Shown one piece after another: positions 1-12,400 of a stretch of DNA of 64,000 nt (position 1 is the stretch's first letter; the number at the start of each line of letters is the position of its first letter). Below the pieces are notes generated by a model. The model saw only the letters and a list, made by a program, of their open reading frames with translations, ran no database searches and had not been told where the DNA came from. The position numbers were made by a program, and so were the translations under genes. Source of the DNA: Plasmodium malariae (taxonomy: Eukaryota > Apicomplexa > Aconoidasida > Haemosporida > Plasmodiidae); the NCBI RefSeq assembly GCF_900090045.1, contig NC_041788.1:3219501-3283500 (forward strand), written 5' to 3'.

Positions 1-93
1 ACATAGTTTATATGCCATTTTTTCACAGCGTGAATAAAGTATGGTTTATTTATTTTTTTTTTTTTCTTTTGAGAAATTATTCTGAACAGTACA

Positions 94-389
94 ATGAAAG
101 ACGAAGCTATTAGGAGATTAAAACCGTTCGAACTAATTCTTCAAAAAGGTATCCTTTATTTTGCAAAAAAATAAAAAATTAAAATTAAGACAAATATGCG
201 TGTGAATAGCCACTGATTTAATGTAAAAAAGGGAAATTCAGTATAATTGTTAACGTTGTATACATATACGAATACAACTATGGGTATATTCAATTTTACG
301 CTAACACCGGGATGCGGCAAATGAAAAAAGGAAAATTTGATTATAAATTTATAATGCAACAATAAGTAAAAATTATATTTTATGAGAGT

Positions 390-420
<31 letters not shown>

Positions 421-1335
421 TTTGTTACATTGTTTTTCTTTTTTTGCATGAAAGAATTAATGGATTTAGACGAAATTGAAGGGGTGAAATTATTCCAAAT
501 TGACGATACCGATTTAAAAGAAATTGGAATATCGATAACACCAAAGGATAGTTATTTTAGGAATAAAACCGTTGAGTTTCTCATAAAATTTAAGGATAGT
601 TATCCGATTACTCCACCCAAAATTACCTGTCTCAGCAAGGTAATTAAACAGAAATAGGAAAAGATACAACCAATTAAGGAAAAATGCGAAAAATTATTAC
701 CAATTAAGGAAAAATGCGAAAAATTATTACCAATTAAAGAAAAATGCGAAAAATTATTACCATTTAAGGAAAAATGGGAAAAATTATTACCAATTAAGGA
801 AATCATTTGCACATAAAAGTATACGCACATGTACCTACCATTGACCATGTACCTCACTCATTGTTCCTTCATTTTTAGATATTTCACCCAAATATTGATG
901 AAAACGGAAATGTTTGTTTGAATATTTTAAAGCTTGAATGGAACCCAATTATAAATTTACAAATGTTAATATTAGGATTACTTCTGTTGTTAAATGTATT
1001 AATTTATGTGTCGAATACTGATGAGAACAATTTTGCTTTATGCATTATCCACGCTATTTTGTTTTTATCTGTCAACATGTACTTGTGTATTTGCGCAAAT
1101 GAGATTTTTACAGCTAATATTGTACTTAATTATATATGTGTATATATATATGTACATTTTGTTTCTCTTATTCATTATATTTATTCCTTTTAATTTTTTT
1201 TTTAATTTGATTTATGTTACATTCCTTCAGGAGCCCTCAACGGATGATCCTTTCAACAAATCAGCAGCGGAAGTATTTAAAAATGACAAAATAATATTTC
1301 AACAAATAAATAATTCTTTATTCCAGGGGAAATAA
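94..1335 (+). CDS. UBC12: NEDD8-conjugating enzyme UBC12-like (E2)
   Basis: E2 enzyme that would accept the ubiquitin-like protein NEDD8 from its E1 and pass it to cullins. Four exons fit: 94-148, 455-639, 879-995 and 1231-1335, with all phases agreeing, giving 153 residues. The catalytic motif HPNIDENGNVCLNIL places the active Cys at about residue 93. The C-terminal half (the EPSTDDPFNKSAAEVF stretch) follows the UBC12 pattern of an acidic/proline turn, then DPxNKxAAEV. The usual UBC12 N-terminal extension that docks on the NEDD8 E1 is missing: the protein starts directly with helix 1 (MKDEAIRRLKPFELILQK). Intron 2 carries a 30-bp tandem repeat. The family call rests on motif resemblance. 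Another E2 class is possible, but the residues around the Cys favour UBC12. Confidence 0.8.
670..803. repeat. 30-bp intronic tandem repeat
   Basis: Four full copies and one partial copy of a 30-bp unit containing CCAATTAAGGAAAAATGCG lie head to tail inside intron 2 of the UBC12-like gene. Copies differ by single bases. No coding role is seen. Confidence 0.9.
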
Positions 1336-2037
1336 TCCTTGCTTCATTTGGCATATTTTTTTATAGTTATTATGTTCATGCAAAATAATCATATATTAAC
1401 CTTAAAGTGTTCATCCTACATATAAATATATTATATGTACAAGTATATATATATGTTATACATACATGTAACAAGCAAATGTGTGCGCTCTTTCGTTACC
1501 CGCTCCTGCCTTTGGGTAAGAAAAACATCTTTGTGTTTTTTACTAAATATGAGTTATATACATTAGATATCGTATAAAAATATAATAAAAGAAAAAAAGA
1601 AAAAAAGATTTTATGTCACTACAGTATATATTGTACTTGAAAATATTTAACATAGCACCTCGTCACCTGTTTAAGGCATATTCTTACAAATTACAAGTGC
1701 ATTTTTGTACAAGTATACATTTTTCTTTTGATAAAAGTTTATTAAAAGTGAGTTAGCATGTTAGCATTTTTTTTTTTTTTTTTTACTTTTTAGCGTACTG
1801 CTGCTCGGCTACGTTATTAGTTCACTACTCCATTTTCCACTTCGCCATATTATAATTCGTTGAATTTATACTGTACATGTACCTTCAATAAACTGTCCTT
1901 GTTAAAATGTTAATGCGGGGAAAAAAATGCACATAAAATAATAACAATCGAAAAGGGGATTTACATAGTTAAAGTAGCATTATATTTGCCCTCGTGGTTA
2001 TAAGAAACAAAATAATAATTAAGCTGCCATTTAATGA

Positions 2038-2076
<39 letters not shown>

Positions 2077-2389
2077 CCTTTAGGTGAAATGTGCAATATT
2101 CATTATTCCATTAATCAGTGGTGTTGACCTTTATGTTCTAGTAGAGTAGAAAGAAGAAAAAACATTTTGTTCAGTGGTACGCCACCAAATTGTGTAATAG
2201 TATATGGAACAAAATGGGGAAGCGTATTCTGCATAAGTGAACGGAAAATATTGTTATTCTGTTATGCATAATTTTTTAATATTTTGTTTCGTTTTGCAAA
2301 ATTTTGCGTAATTATTTTTTTGTTTTTTGTTTTGTTCTTTCTGATTTTCCTGTCTTTGCGTTCACACTGAACGTGAAGCTTGCTTTACA
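1336..2389. other. Intergenic, low complexity
   Basis: About 1.05 kb with no supported gene. It holds short TA-rich stretches near 1420-1470 and poly-A/poly-T tracts (for example the A run at 2041-2071). It presumably contains the 3' end of the UBC12-like transcript and the promoter of the L3 gene. No defined motif was recognised. Confidence 0.7.
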
Positions 2390-3406
2390 ATGAATGGTGG
2401 TAACTTGGGTCAACGAAGGAACGGTCTTCTACATAGTATCATTTTTCGAATAAGAGAAAGAAGAACGTTTTATGCTTCTAAATGGATAAGAAGGTTACAA
2501 TTGTTAAATGAGAAATATAATTACAAAATAAATAAGGAAGAGGAGGAGGAAATAGAATATGAAGAAAAGAAAGAGGACGATCAAATAGAAAAAGTATATC
2601 CATTATGGAATAGTAGAAGAACCGGATTGTTAGGATACAAAGTTGGGTGTATGAGTATATGGGATATATGGGGAGTAAAACATGCAGTAACAGTCGTTAA
2701 GATAAGCAATTGTTATGTGTTAGATCAAAAGAATATAAGTAGAAATGGATATGAAGCTTTAGAAATAGGAATAGGTAATATGAACGTTACAAAACAGAGT
2801 AAAAATAATATTGGTAATTATATTAAAAGGAAGTTAGGATTTATACATAAAATAAGAGAATTCAAATGTACGAGTGATTGTTTCTTACCTGTTCAGCATA
2901 AATTTTCACCTAGACATTTTTCTCCAGGTCAAAATTTATTTATTAGTTCAAGTATAAAAAATAAAGGTTTTTGTGGTGCAATGAAAAAATGGAATTTTAG
3001 TGGTAAAAATCAATCGCATGGTACTGAGAGTAAAGCACACAGAAGTTTAGGTAGTGTTTCTATGGGGAAAACTATCAATATAGTTTTTCGAAATAAGAAA
3101 ATGAATACACATATAGGTGAAAAAAGCTTAGTTAAGTGTAGCAATAATAAACTATTTCGCATTAATAGTCTTAAAAATTTATTATTTATTAAAGGTCCTA
3201 TTGGGGGATATAAAAATAAAGTTATAAAAATATCTGATGCGAAAGGTAGATCTTTCAATAAATTCAAAAATAAAATATATTTATATTATCCAACATTTAT
3301 ATATAAGAAAAATAAAAAATATAAAAATGTTATAGATATGCCTCATAGTATAGAAGACCCATTTCTCTATAACGAAATTCCCCTATATGAACCCACGAAT
3401 AAATGA
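2390..3406 (+). CDS. Organellar (mitochondrial or apicoplast) ribosomal protein L3
   Basis: Single-exon protein of 338 residues related to bacterial-type large-subunit protein uL3, which binds 23S rRNA near the peptidyl-transferase centre. N-terminal signature: residues ~75-110 contain RRTGLLGYKVGCMSIWD, matching the start of L3 where the chain enters the beta-barrel. Central signature: residues ~175-225 contain KNKGFCGAMKKWNFSG followed by SHGTESKAHRSLGSVS, the classic uL3 loop (GFxGxMKRxxFxG, then THGxxxxHRxxGS). A KGPIGGYKNKVIKI segment near residue 267 matches the C-terminal barrel strand. The first ~70 residues are basic and hydroxylated with an acidic run, consistent with an organellar presequence. 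No signal peptide is evident, so mitochondrion is the more likely site. Length is normal for an organellar L3. Confidence 0.88.
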   Translation: MNGGNLGQRRNGLLHSIIFRIRERRTFYASKWIRRLQLLNEKYNYKINKEEEEEIEYEEKKEDDQIEKVYPLWNSRRTGLLGYKVGCMSIWDIWGVKHAVTVVKISNCYVLDQKNISRNGYEALEIGIGNMNVTKQSKNNIGNYIKRKLGFIHKIREFKCTSDCFLPVQHKFSPRHFSPGQNLFISSSIKNKGFCGAMKKWNFSGKNQSHGTESKAHRSLGSVSMGKTINIVFRNKKMNTHIGEKSLVKCSNNKLFRINSLKNLLFIKGPIGGYKNKVIKISDAKGRSFNKFKNKIYLYYPTFIYKKNKKYKNVIDMPHSIEDPFLYNEIPLYEPTNK

Positions 3407-4710
3407 ACTGTTTCCTGCATGTACCTGTTCAGGAGTTCTGTACGTGATATTTCCCATTTCGCGCCCTTTCTCGCTTCTTTTTCTAAGAAAAAAGTGCACA
3501 TGTATATTTACGTATGTGTGTATGTATGTTTGTATGTATGAATGTGTACTTATGTGGGCGTACATATGCATATATACGAATATGTTTTCTTAATCTCTCT
3601 TATTTTCATACATTTTGTCACTTGTTTGCATCTCATCATTTTTAGCCTTCCAGTGCATTTAAATTTTGGAAAGATTTTGGTATCATAAAATTGTGCAGCA
3701 ACCTTAAGTTTAACCTTACCTTATCCACAACATTACCTTAACCATAACATTCGTAGTTTTATTTTTTAATTTACTGTTTTGAATTCCCCTTCCTCGTATG
3801 ATTTATATTTTAGCAAAATTCTGTTCTTTCAGTTTTACCTAAAAAATAAATAGAACGTGCGCAGTAGGTACGTGTGCGCATAAAAAAATGAATCAAAACA
3901 TTCATGCTTACGTATACACGTGTATTGTTATGTATATATATGTGCGTGTATGTATATTTATTCATATGAATGTACTTGTTCTGTTTATTTATGAGGACCC
4001 CTTCAACACAAATATATTCATATGAATATATTAGCTAATATATAATTCATATGTGCGCATTGGTATTGGCATTGTCATAAGGATAAACGTAAAGAGTGTT
4101 TACGCAAAACGTTCCTACATAATCAAAGCACTTATATAACGGACAAAACAGTAAAGTATATAAGAACATTCATTTTATGTTCATAGTTTTTTCTGTTCCT
4201 TTTCTGTTCCTTTTCTGCTCCGTTTCTGTTCCGTTTTTGTTATGTTCCTCTTCCTTTTATGTTATTTTTTTAATTTTTTTTTTTAATTTTTTTTTTAATT
4301 ATTTTTTTAATTTTTTTTTTAATTTTTTTATTATTAATTTTTTTTTTTTTTCATTTATGCATATTTTAGCATAGTTTAATTTTGTTCAGCTAGGGTAAGT
4401 TGCAAACTCGTTTTGCATTAATGAATGATATTATAAAAAAAAAAAAAATTTGTTAATATATTATATTGATAAGATTTGAAATGGCATAATTATAATTACT
4501 TTTGATAAATGGGTATATATATATATACATATATATATATAAGCATGTACACATACACAAGTATATACTGGCATGTTCGCACACGAGTACACATGTACAT
4601 ATTTGAAGATTAGGAGACATATGAATATTTTTTCCTTAAATTTAATCAACATATAAGTGATTACTCTACTACAGCTTAACTGAAAGTTTTCAATTTATTT
4701 TTTAAAACCC
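3407..4710. other. Intergenic, T-rich microsatellites
   Basis: No gene supported. It contains GTATG-type microsatellite at ~3515-3545, a run of TTTTCTGTTCC-like repeats at ~4187-4245 followed by AATTTTTTTT repeats to ~4350, and TA dinucleotides at ~4515-4540. Apparent reading frames here are products of these repeats. Confidence 0.7.
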
Positions 4711-7119
4711 ATGAAAGAAGATAAACAGAGGAGTGCGGACATTCATAGCGAAAATAAAAGTACGTAAGTTTGAGTGTGTATATGTGAGGGGGTATGCACG
4801 TATATATGCTTTTATGTTATGCTTTATTTGCAAATAACTCGAAAAAGGATAAGAAAAAAAATATATAATATGTGAAGAGAAAGAAAAATAATGAACAGGG
4901 CATCATTTTAATGATTGAATAAGCCCATGGATGTGCTGGAATGCGCATATGAGTGTATATATGGTTATATGTGTATGTGTGTATATATGTATGTGTATAT
5001 ATGTATGTGTTTATATATATGTGTATATATGTATGTGTATATGTGTATGTGTATATATATGTATGTGTGTATATTTGCATAAGGGGAAAAAATAAAATAT
5101 AAGGATAGAGGAAACAATTAAACCTATTAACATCTGACGTTTGTAAACGTCTATCCCTCGTCATGTATATGTATATATGTGTACATGTATATGTATGTGC
5201 ATATATTTATAGTTATACATTTTAATTTCTTTTTTTTTTTTTTTTTTTTTTAATTAGCTGATAATAAAAGGCAAAGGGAAAAAATGAGCCATGTGGACAA
5301 TAATGTACATTATTGCGCGTCTTGTGTTTTTCACAAGCCATTTTAAAGCGAATAGTTGTACATAGAATTAATTTATAAGCAAACATATATATGTACATAT
5401 GAATATATGTATATATGTATATATGTGTTATATGCACTGTTGTTCTTTACCTTTTTAATGTTGATTCATAAAGACCCAAAACAGATTGTTCCGTCATCCA
5501 CAGTTTGGACGTCTTAACAGCTTATGCAATATTTACGAAATATTATTTGTTATACGCTGTAATTTATTTGTTACGTATAATATTTTTTCTTTTTTTTTCT
5601 CCCATTTTTCATCCCCTTTTCACCCATTTTTCTCCCCTTATTTATTTTTTATTTATTATTATTATTATTTTTTTTTTTTTTTTTTTTCTTTTTTTTTGGC
5701 ACGAAACTTGTTAATTCACTGCAGGATAACAATAATAATGAATTGTTAAAATATAAACAAAGCTTCTACATAATCAAAAAAACTATAAACCTTTTAAAAA
5801 ATGTAAATCTATATAAAACGTAACGCAATCATATATAAATCATCTCAACCATTTGAGTGCATGCCCGTGTAGATATGTACATGAACATGAACGTGTATTA
5901 ACGCATTATTTTGTTTCAAACTTATTTCGATGTTGTTCTTATTTTGTTCATATTTTGCTCATATTTTGCTCATATTTTGCTCATATTTTTGTTTTGTTTC
6001 AATTTTACAGCATTATTACAACAAAATAAACGACATTAATTCTCTGAGGGCGAGGGAGAAAAAGCTGTTAGTTTATTTGAAAAGGAAAATTATAATTTTG
6101 GAAGACAAGGTATATCTGAATGATGCTCGTGTGTGTGTGTGCGAGTGTTTGTGTGTGTTTATGTATATATATGTGTGCTTGTGTGTACATAATACGCGCA
6201 TAAAATTAATTGGCCGTAATTAACTAATTTTCCCATATCCCTTTTAGTGCGCCTTTTATTCTGAACACGTAGAACAGCTAAAAAAAATATATAGAGGTAT
6301 TTTCAAAAGAATAGGATAAAATAAGGAAGTGATATATAATGAATAAACAAAGATATAATGAAATATAAGTGAATATAATTAAATATAAATGCATATAAAC
6401 AGACTACGCGCCTTTGCAACAAGTTGCAAATAATTTATTAATTTTTTTTTTTTTTTTTAAATAACAGAACAAATAAATTTAAAGAACAACAAAACACAAA
6501 ATCTGCAGGATGAAGTGAATAATATAGTATGCTGAAAAAAGTCTCTTAATGGTGCATTAACATGGCACATGAACTAATTTTTTATGAACGTGTTTAATAC
6601 GTACTATTTACGCACACGCATACTCATACATGCATACATACATATATATGTACATGCATGTATATGTGCATTTTTGTTTTTTCTTTCGCCAGAGCAAAAC
6701 GTCAGAGGAAAAAATCGAATCAAACAGCACTAGTAAGGCACGCGTGTGTAAATACTTACATATATATACACATATATGCGTACATATATACATGTGTATA
6801 TACATTTATATATACATATATATATCTATATTGTTGTATGTGTTCTCTATATACACTTGAATGAACCTATGAGAAAAAGCACGTATGTGTACCGTTGTAC
6901 TATAATATATGAAATGAAAATTTTTTTTATTATTTTTTTATTGTGTCCTTTATAATTTAAAAGGAATATTAAAATTAAGGGAAGACCAGATCGAAAGGTT
7001 ATCTCAGCAATTGGACTCAATAAACAATTTATACCTTAAGGTTAGCGAATATTTGTCGTTACAACATAAGCAAAAAAACGAGTCAGTCTATGCAAGTGCA
7101 TGGACGTGTACATGTACAC

Positions 7120-7159
<40 letters not shown>

Positions 7160-8745
7160 GTGTGTGTGTATATGCATATACGTATATATGCGTATGTGTA
7201 TATTTATGGGCATGTATTCATATTTGCGTAAGTTCTGTCCTTTTATCTCGTTCGTCTTTTTATTGTAGCAAGTCGACAGTAACAAAAAACTAATCATGGA
7301 AGTAGAGGAGCTAAACAAAAGTGTAAAAATTGAAATGTAAAACAGTGTCAACCAGAATTTTACATATTTGTTGAATATTTCTTTCATTTGTTCTTATTTC
7401 TTCTCATCTGTGTTCACTTCTTTCCTTCCTCGAACTGCTGTAGATTTTGTACCTGAATAACAAAATTCAAGAGGAAAAAAATAATCGAAATAATGTGAAA
7501 AGGAAATTAAAGGTAAGCAATGCATATTTAGAAAACAATACTGGATAAGAGTTGGTCATGAGTGAAGAATGATTATTCCCGTGTGTATGTCTATTTTCAC
7601 GCATGTATGTATAGATTGACAAGCATATAGGTGCGTGTACATAAAGGAATAATCATGTACAATCATACGCACTAGTACACGCACATATGCATATAGACAT
7701 GCACTAGTACACGCACATATGCATATAGACATGCACTTGAACATGCACATGTACATATACACGCGTGTTTCCCCTTCCTGTACAGTTTTACATGCGGTAT
7801 AACAGGAACAAAAAACAGTTTAAGCTTAACATGGCAATGCTGAACAAAGAAGAAGAAAGAGTGGAAAAGGAAGAGGAAAAGGAGGATGTATGTCTTTCCA
7901 TTTTGTGTATTCTCAAAACGGAATTAGAGATGATGGATGAAGAAAAAAAGAAAAAAAAATATGGGGATGACAAGGATAAAATAATACTAAAAAATAATAA
8001 TAGCTTTTTTAAAAAAATATTCAATTCAAATTATAAAATGAAAAAAAAAAAGAATACAACTCTATTTGATACAATATACAAAAAACAATTTTTTTCCTTT
8101 TATGAAAAAGCTTTTATTGAAAATAATAAAATGAAATTTGATAAAATTGAAAAAAAAAAAATTTTTTCTATTCCATTAAAGAATGTAAAAAAAAGTAATA
8201 ATTACGATAATATACACAATGAGCTAAAGGAAAATATTGAAGAGAAAGAGGTGCAAAAGAGGGAGGTTAAAAAAAAAGAAAGTCATAATAAAAAAAATGA
8301 TAGATGGAACTACTTGACATTAAGTAATATATATTTCTACAACAATTTTAACAATAATTTTGATGATGAGAAGAATGAACACTTCCATAGAAATGCTGAT
8401 GGTTCAAATAACAGGCGCTTTAGGAGGTATAGGAAAGGTACCAGTGAGCAGAGGCAGTTGGAAAACCGTAAAGAAGGTATACTGAATGATGCAAAAGAAG
8501 CCGCATGGAAGGGGGAAAATATGTCAAATGGAGATACTCCTAGTAGTGGTAGCCCTAATGGTAGTACTCCTATAAACAATTCTACGAATAACTACGCGTC
8601 AAATCGAAACATTGATAGTAAACCCATCAGTGAACGTACGGATATGAATAATGACAACCCGAAGGAGAGAGAAATCAGAAATAAGTGCAACAAGAGCACA
8701 CAGGAAGACATTAAAATTAAGGGTGCTGACGAAACGGTTTGTTAA
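4711..8745 (+). CDS. Multi-exon coiled-coil protein, unknown function
   Basis: Not recognised as a named family. Twelve exons with matching phases can be joined: 4711-4759, 5258-5304, 5504-5548 (least certain), 5725-5802, 6011-6109, 6248-6296, 6468-6526, 6693-6732, 6964-7040, 7269-7322, 7444-7512 and 7786-8745, predicting about 541 residues. The first ~220 residues are spread over tiny exons and are rich in Leu/Ile heptads with Lys/Glu/Gln (for example [18 protein letters not shown] and [18 protein letters not shown]), typical of an extended coiled coil. The last exon continues with Glu/Lys-rich sequence, then a low-complexity Asn/Ser/Gly tail. No signal peptide or membrane span is seen. Introns hold TA repeats (7122-7155) and a duplicated 32-bp segment (~7669-7732). 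The C-terminus may differ if a further exon near 8851 is used. The exon chain is my reconstruction; the coding nature is well supported. Confidence 0.72.
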
Positions 8746-8984
8746 GATGTAAGGTAAATAATGGAAAGATAGGTATAATTTCAATGATTTAAGGGTGTGT
8801 ATACGTATGTAGGTGTACATGTGAATACTTACACAATGCTCCATATTTCACAGCAAACAACTTGAAGATGCTGTATTCCATAAAATTTGCTGTTATTTGA
8901 AGATTTTCTATAAGTTTTTGGAAAGGTTTACAAAGAAATAAAAGAATAAAATAGAATATAAATCGTGCCATTATTATATAATTT

Positions 8985-9021
<37 letters not shown>

Positions 9022-9264
9022 ATATACAAAATTTTTAGTTTGTTTTGTGTAAGAACCGTTTGTATGATGTGGATACATGTTTTAAAAATGGAGAAAAGAG
9101 AAATGCGCTCATTTTTTAGTGTTCACACGTATATATAAACGTGAATATAGTCATGCATATGGATGTGCACACGTGGGGGAATGTGTATCCACGGTGTAGT
9201 ACTCCGCTATGGACATTATTACACATATGCTATATGCCAATGGTTACACATTAGTTCCCGTATA

Positions 9265-9396
9265 TTACATATTGTTTATATCTTCCTGGACTGTCTGTAA
9301 CAACCGGAAACTCCTCCACATCACACCGAATCGGGCATATATGTTTGTGGGTAAATGGGTACGTTTGTGTAAATGTTTACGTAAATGTGTACACGA

Positions 9397-9429
<33 letters not shown>

Positions 9430-12400
9430 TTTGTGTATGTACCTATGTGCGTGTTTTCCTGTATGATACAAAAGGTAGAACCACCTCAAAGCCCCCTTTA
9501 ACAGTGCTGATAATTTTTAATAAAAGTTAGACAGTATGAGGTGATAACTTACACTTTCTATATTCGCAGTTCAAAAAGGATAGCATTTTATTTTTGTAGT
9601 TTATTAAGTCCTTCAAGTGTGCATATTCCGTTTCGTTTAGAAGATAAATTTTTTTGTTGTTAATTTGAAAATTTCTAATATTGTAAGACTCTAAATTTTT
9701 CTCAAATAATTTCTTATTATTTAAAAGTTCATTGTCAATAATGTCTGTAGTTTTTATTTCAACGGGTTCTCTGATTGCATCTTTTTTCTGGAAGAAATTT
9801 CTAATCAGATCTAGTAACCTTTTGAAGAACAAATTGGTGCTTCTCTTCTTTTCGAGGTAGCAAATGTCAATGTTGTTCAGGTTTTCGTTGTATATGTCCT
9901 TGTGCTTATCGATGTGATTATTATTACCATTTTTGCACCATCCAGTGTTTTCTGTCTTCATCATTTTTTTTTTCCTTTCGCTCGATTTGTGTGCTCGTCT
10001 GTGTGCACTAGAACAAATGTCGACACTAATGTTATCGTTAATTTTTTTAATCTCGTTGTTTATCCGCGATTCTAGCTCACTTAAATCCCCAAGGTTAGCT
10101 TCTTCTCGTTTTATAAAAACGTTTTCTTCCTTTTTGTTATCCTTTTCAGTTAAATAATCATACAACATTTTGAAGTCTTTGTTATCTAGCATTTTTGAAA
10201 ATTCAACTATTTCTTTATCATTATGTAAAACATGAATACCATCTGAAGTGGTGGTGTAGTCTTTTCTTATTTCATTATCCCTATTGTTGTTATATTCGTC
10301 ACTGAGTGTTACTGTTTTTCGTGTATTGCTATTGCAGTTATTAGTTATGACGCATGGTCCTTTGCTATTATAATTGTTTAGTACCATGCCGACAGATGTA
10401 GAAGTAGTCATATCACCTTCTGTACCATAAGCTGTGGAGGATGTTGGAGCATTTCCCTGCTGAGTTGCAAATTTGACGTTTTTACTTCCACCTTGAGGAG
10501 TATCACACCCATCAGATGAACCACTAGGCTGGATATCTTTAATCGAAATATATTTTTTTGGTTGAAATAGAGAATTATGTGTACCTGTGTTTTCACTGAG
10601 CACTTTGTTTTCCATATCATGAATGGTTTTCACACATTTCAAATTATAATTGTGGTGATCTTGACCTTGATTATACGTGTTGTAAAATTCGGTCTGTACC
10701 TTATTTATAAAGTAATTACTATTTAAATTTTTTAAAGTGCTGCTATGCTGAAACATAGTAGCTGAGTGTATAAAATTGTATATAGTATTATTCTTTTCTA
10801 TAACTTGTTTATCTAAATTTTCCTTTAAGTCGAGATTTGTAAATACACTACTTTTATCAGTCGTAAAGTCACTTATAAATTTGGCGTAATTATTATTTAC
10901 ATACTCAAATATATTCTGTATATTTTTTATGCTTAGAATATTTTGAGCGAAGTATTTATAGTAAAATGCTTCTCGTTCATCTTGCTTATTTACGTTCTCC
11001 GCTTTGGTCCTCATCATTGCCGTTTTGTCGTTCATTCCTTCCGAGTTATTATTACTATAGCTGTTGATGTTGCTGTTACTATTGTTATTATTAACCTTTG
11101 TGCAAAAATTTAATTTTTCTTTTTTTTTTTTCTTACTTAATATATCTAGGTCCTTTATAGCTTTGTTCTGATTTTTATTTTTAAAAATATTTTCGTCATC
11201 ATTATATGGCAGTGTGGTTCTGCTTGCCTCGTCTTCTTGTTCCTCCTCTACATTTTCTTCAATTTCATTCAATCCATTTAGTAAAAAAATGCTATTATTC
11301 TCTTTCACATGATTTACTATATCTAGAATTTCATCAAAAATTGGGTCCTCTGCTTTTACGGTACTCTTTAAGCTAGCTATATTAAATTTTAGAATATTAC
11401 AAATATCGTTTTTCATTTTTACTAATATATCGCCAATTAACGGATCGTCCTCTTCCGTTTGATGGTTATCTTTTTCTGCTTTATTGATCAAGTTCTTGCT
11501 TTCATCCATTTGGTTCGGTTGGCCCGGTTCACTCAGATCTCCCAGATCTGTGCCATCCAAGTTGCATCCCCTGTTACGCATGATGCTGTTGTCGTTAGTG
11601 GAGCTAGTAGTGGTGGTGGTGGTGATAGCAGTGGTAGTAGTAGTAGTAGCAGTGGTGATAGCAGAGGTAGTAGTAGCAGCGGTAGTATTAGCAGCGGTAG
11701 TATTAGCAGTGGTAGTAGCGGTAGAAGTAGCAGTGGAAGTAGCGGTAGAAGTAGCAGTGGAAGTAGCTGTAGCTGTAGCTGCGATGGAGGTGGTAGTAGT
11801 CTTGGTGGTGCTGCTTGTCTCATCGGCATTCACTCTGAATTTACTCGAGTGGGTATGTTCGGAAGCAGGAGTGTGCTTGCCATCTTGTGTTTTTGCCTGG
11901 TTTGATTTGATAAAATTTTCCTTTTCTTCATGTGTTAATAATTTCAGTTCGTCAAATGTTTTTAATATGCATTCATTAATATCAGTACTACTGTTAGTAC
12001 CTTTATTGAGTTGTTCTTTTATTATGTTAATTTTGTTTTTATATGATTCTATGAAGAAGTCTAAATATTTTACTTTTCCTGTACATTTGAATCCACAGAT
12101 GTAACTAAAAATACACAAACTCAAGGAAAAAAAAATAATATCTTTAGTTATATGATTTTTATTAAAATTAAAGAATATATCTATTTTTTTTTCATTTGAA
12201 TTATTATTTTGACTATCTATATGATGATCTGTTGTTTTATTTTCCTTTATATTTTCTTCTTTTTCAATTTTTACTTTTTCCTCACGTATAACTGGCTTAG
12301 CTTTTACCATTTTCGCTCTCTGAGCAAACTTAATAGTTGATGCTGTTTCGTTCAGATATTGAAGTTTCGATGACAAGGTACATATAAGTATGCTTTTACA

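Noticed and set aside
11459..12104. Plus-strand frames of 148 and 206 codons opposite the kinesin
   Set aside because: Shadows of the Thr/Ala trinucleotide repeat; the kinesin frame is continuous with motor motifs.
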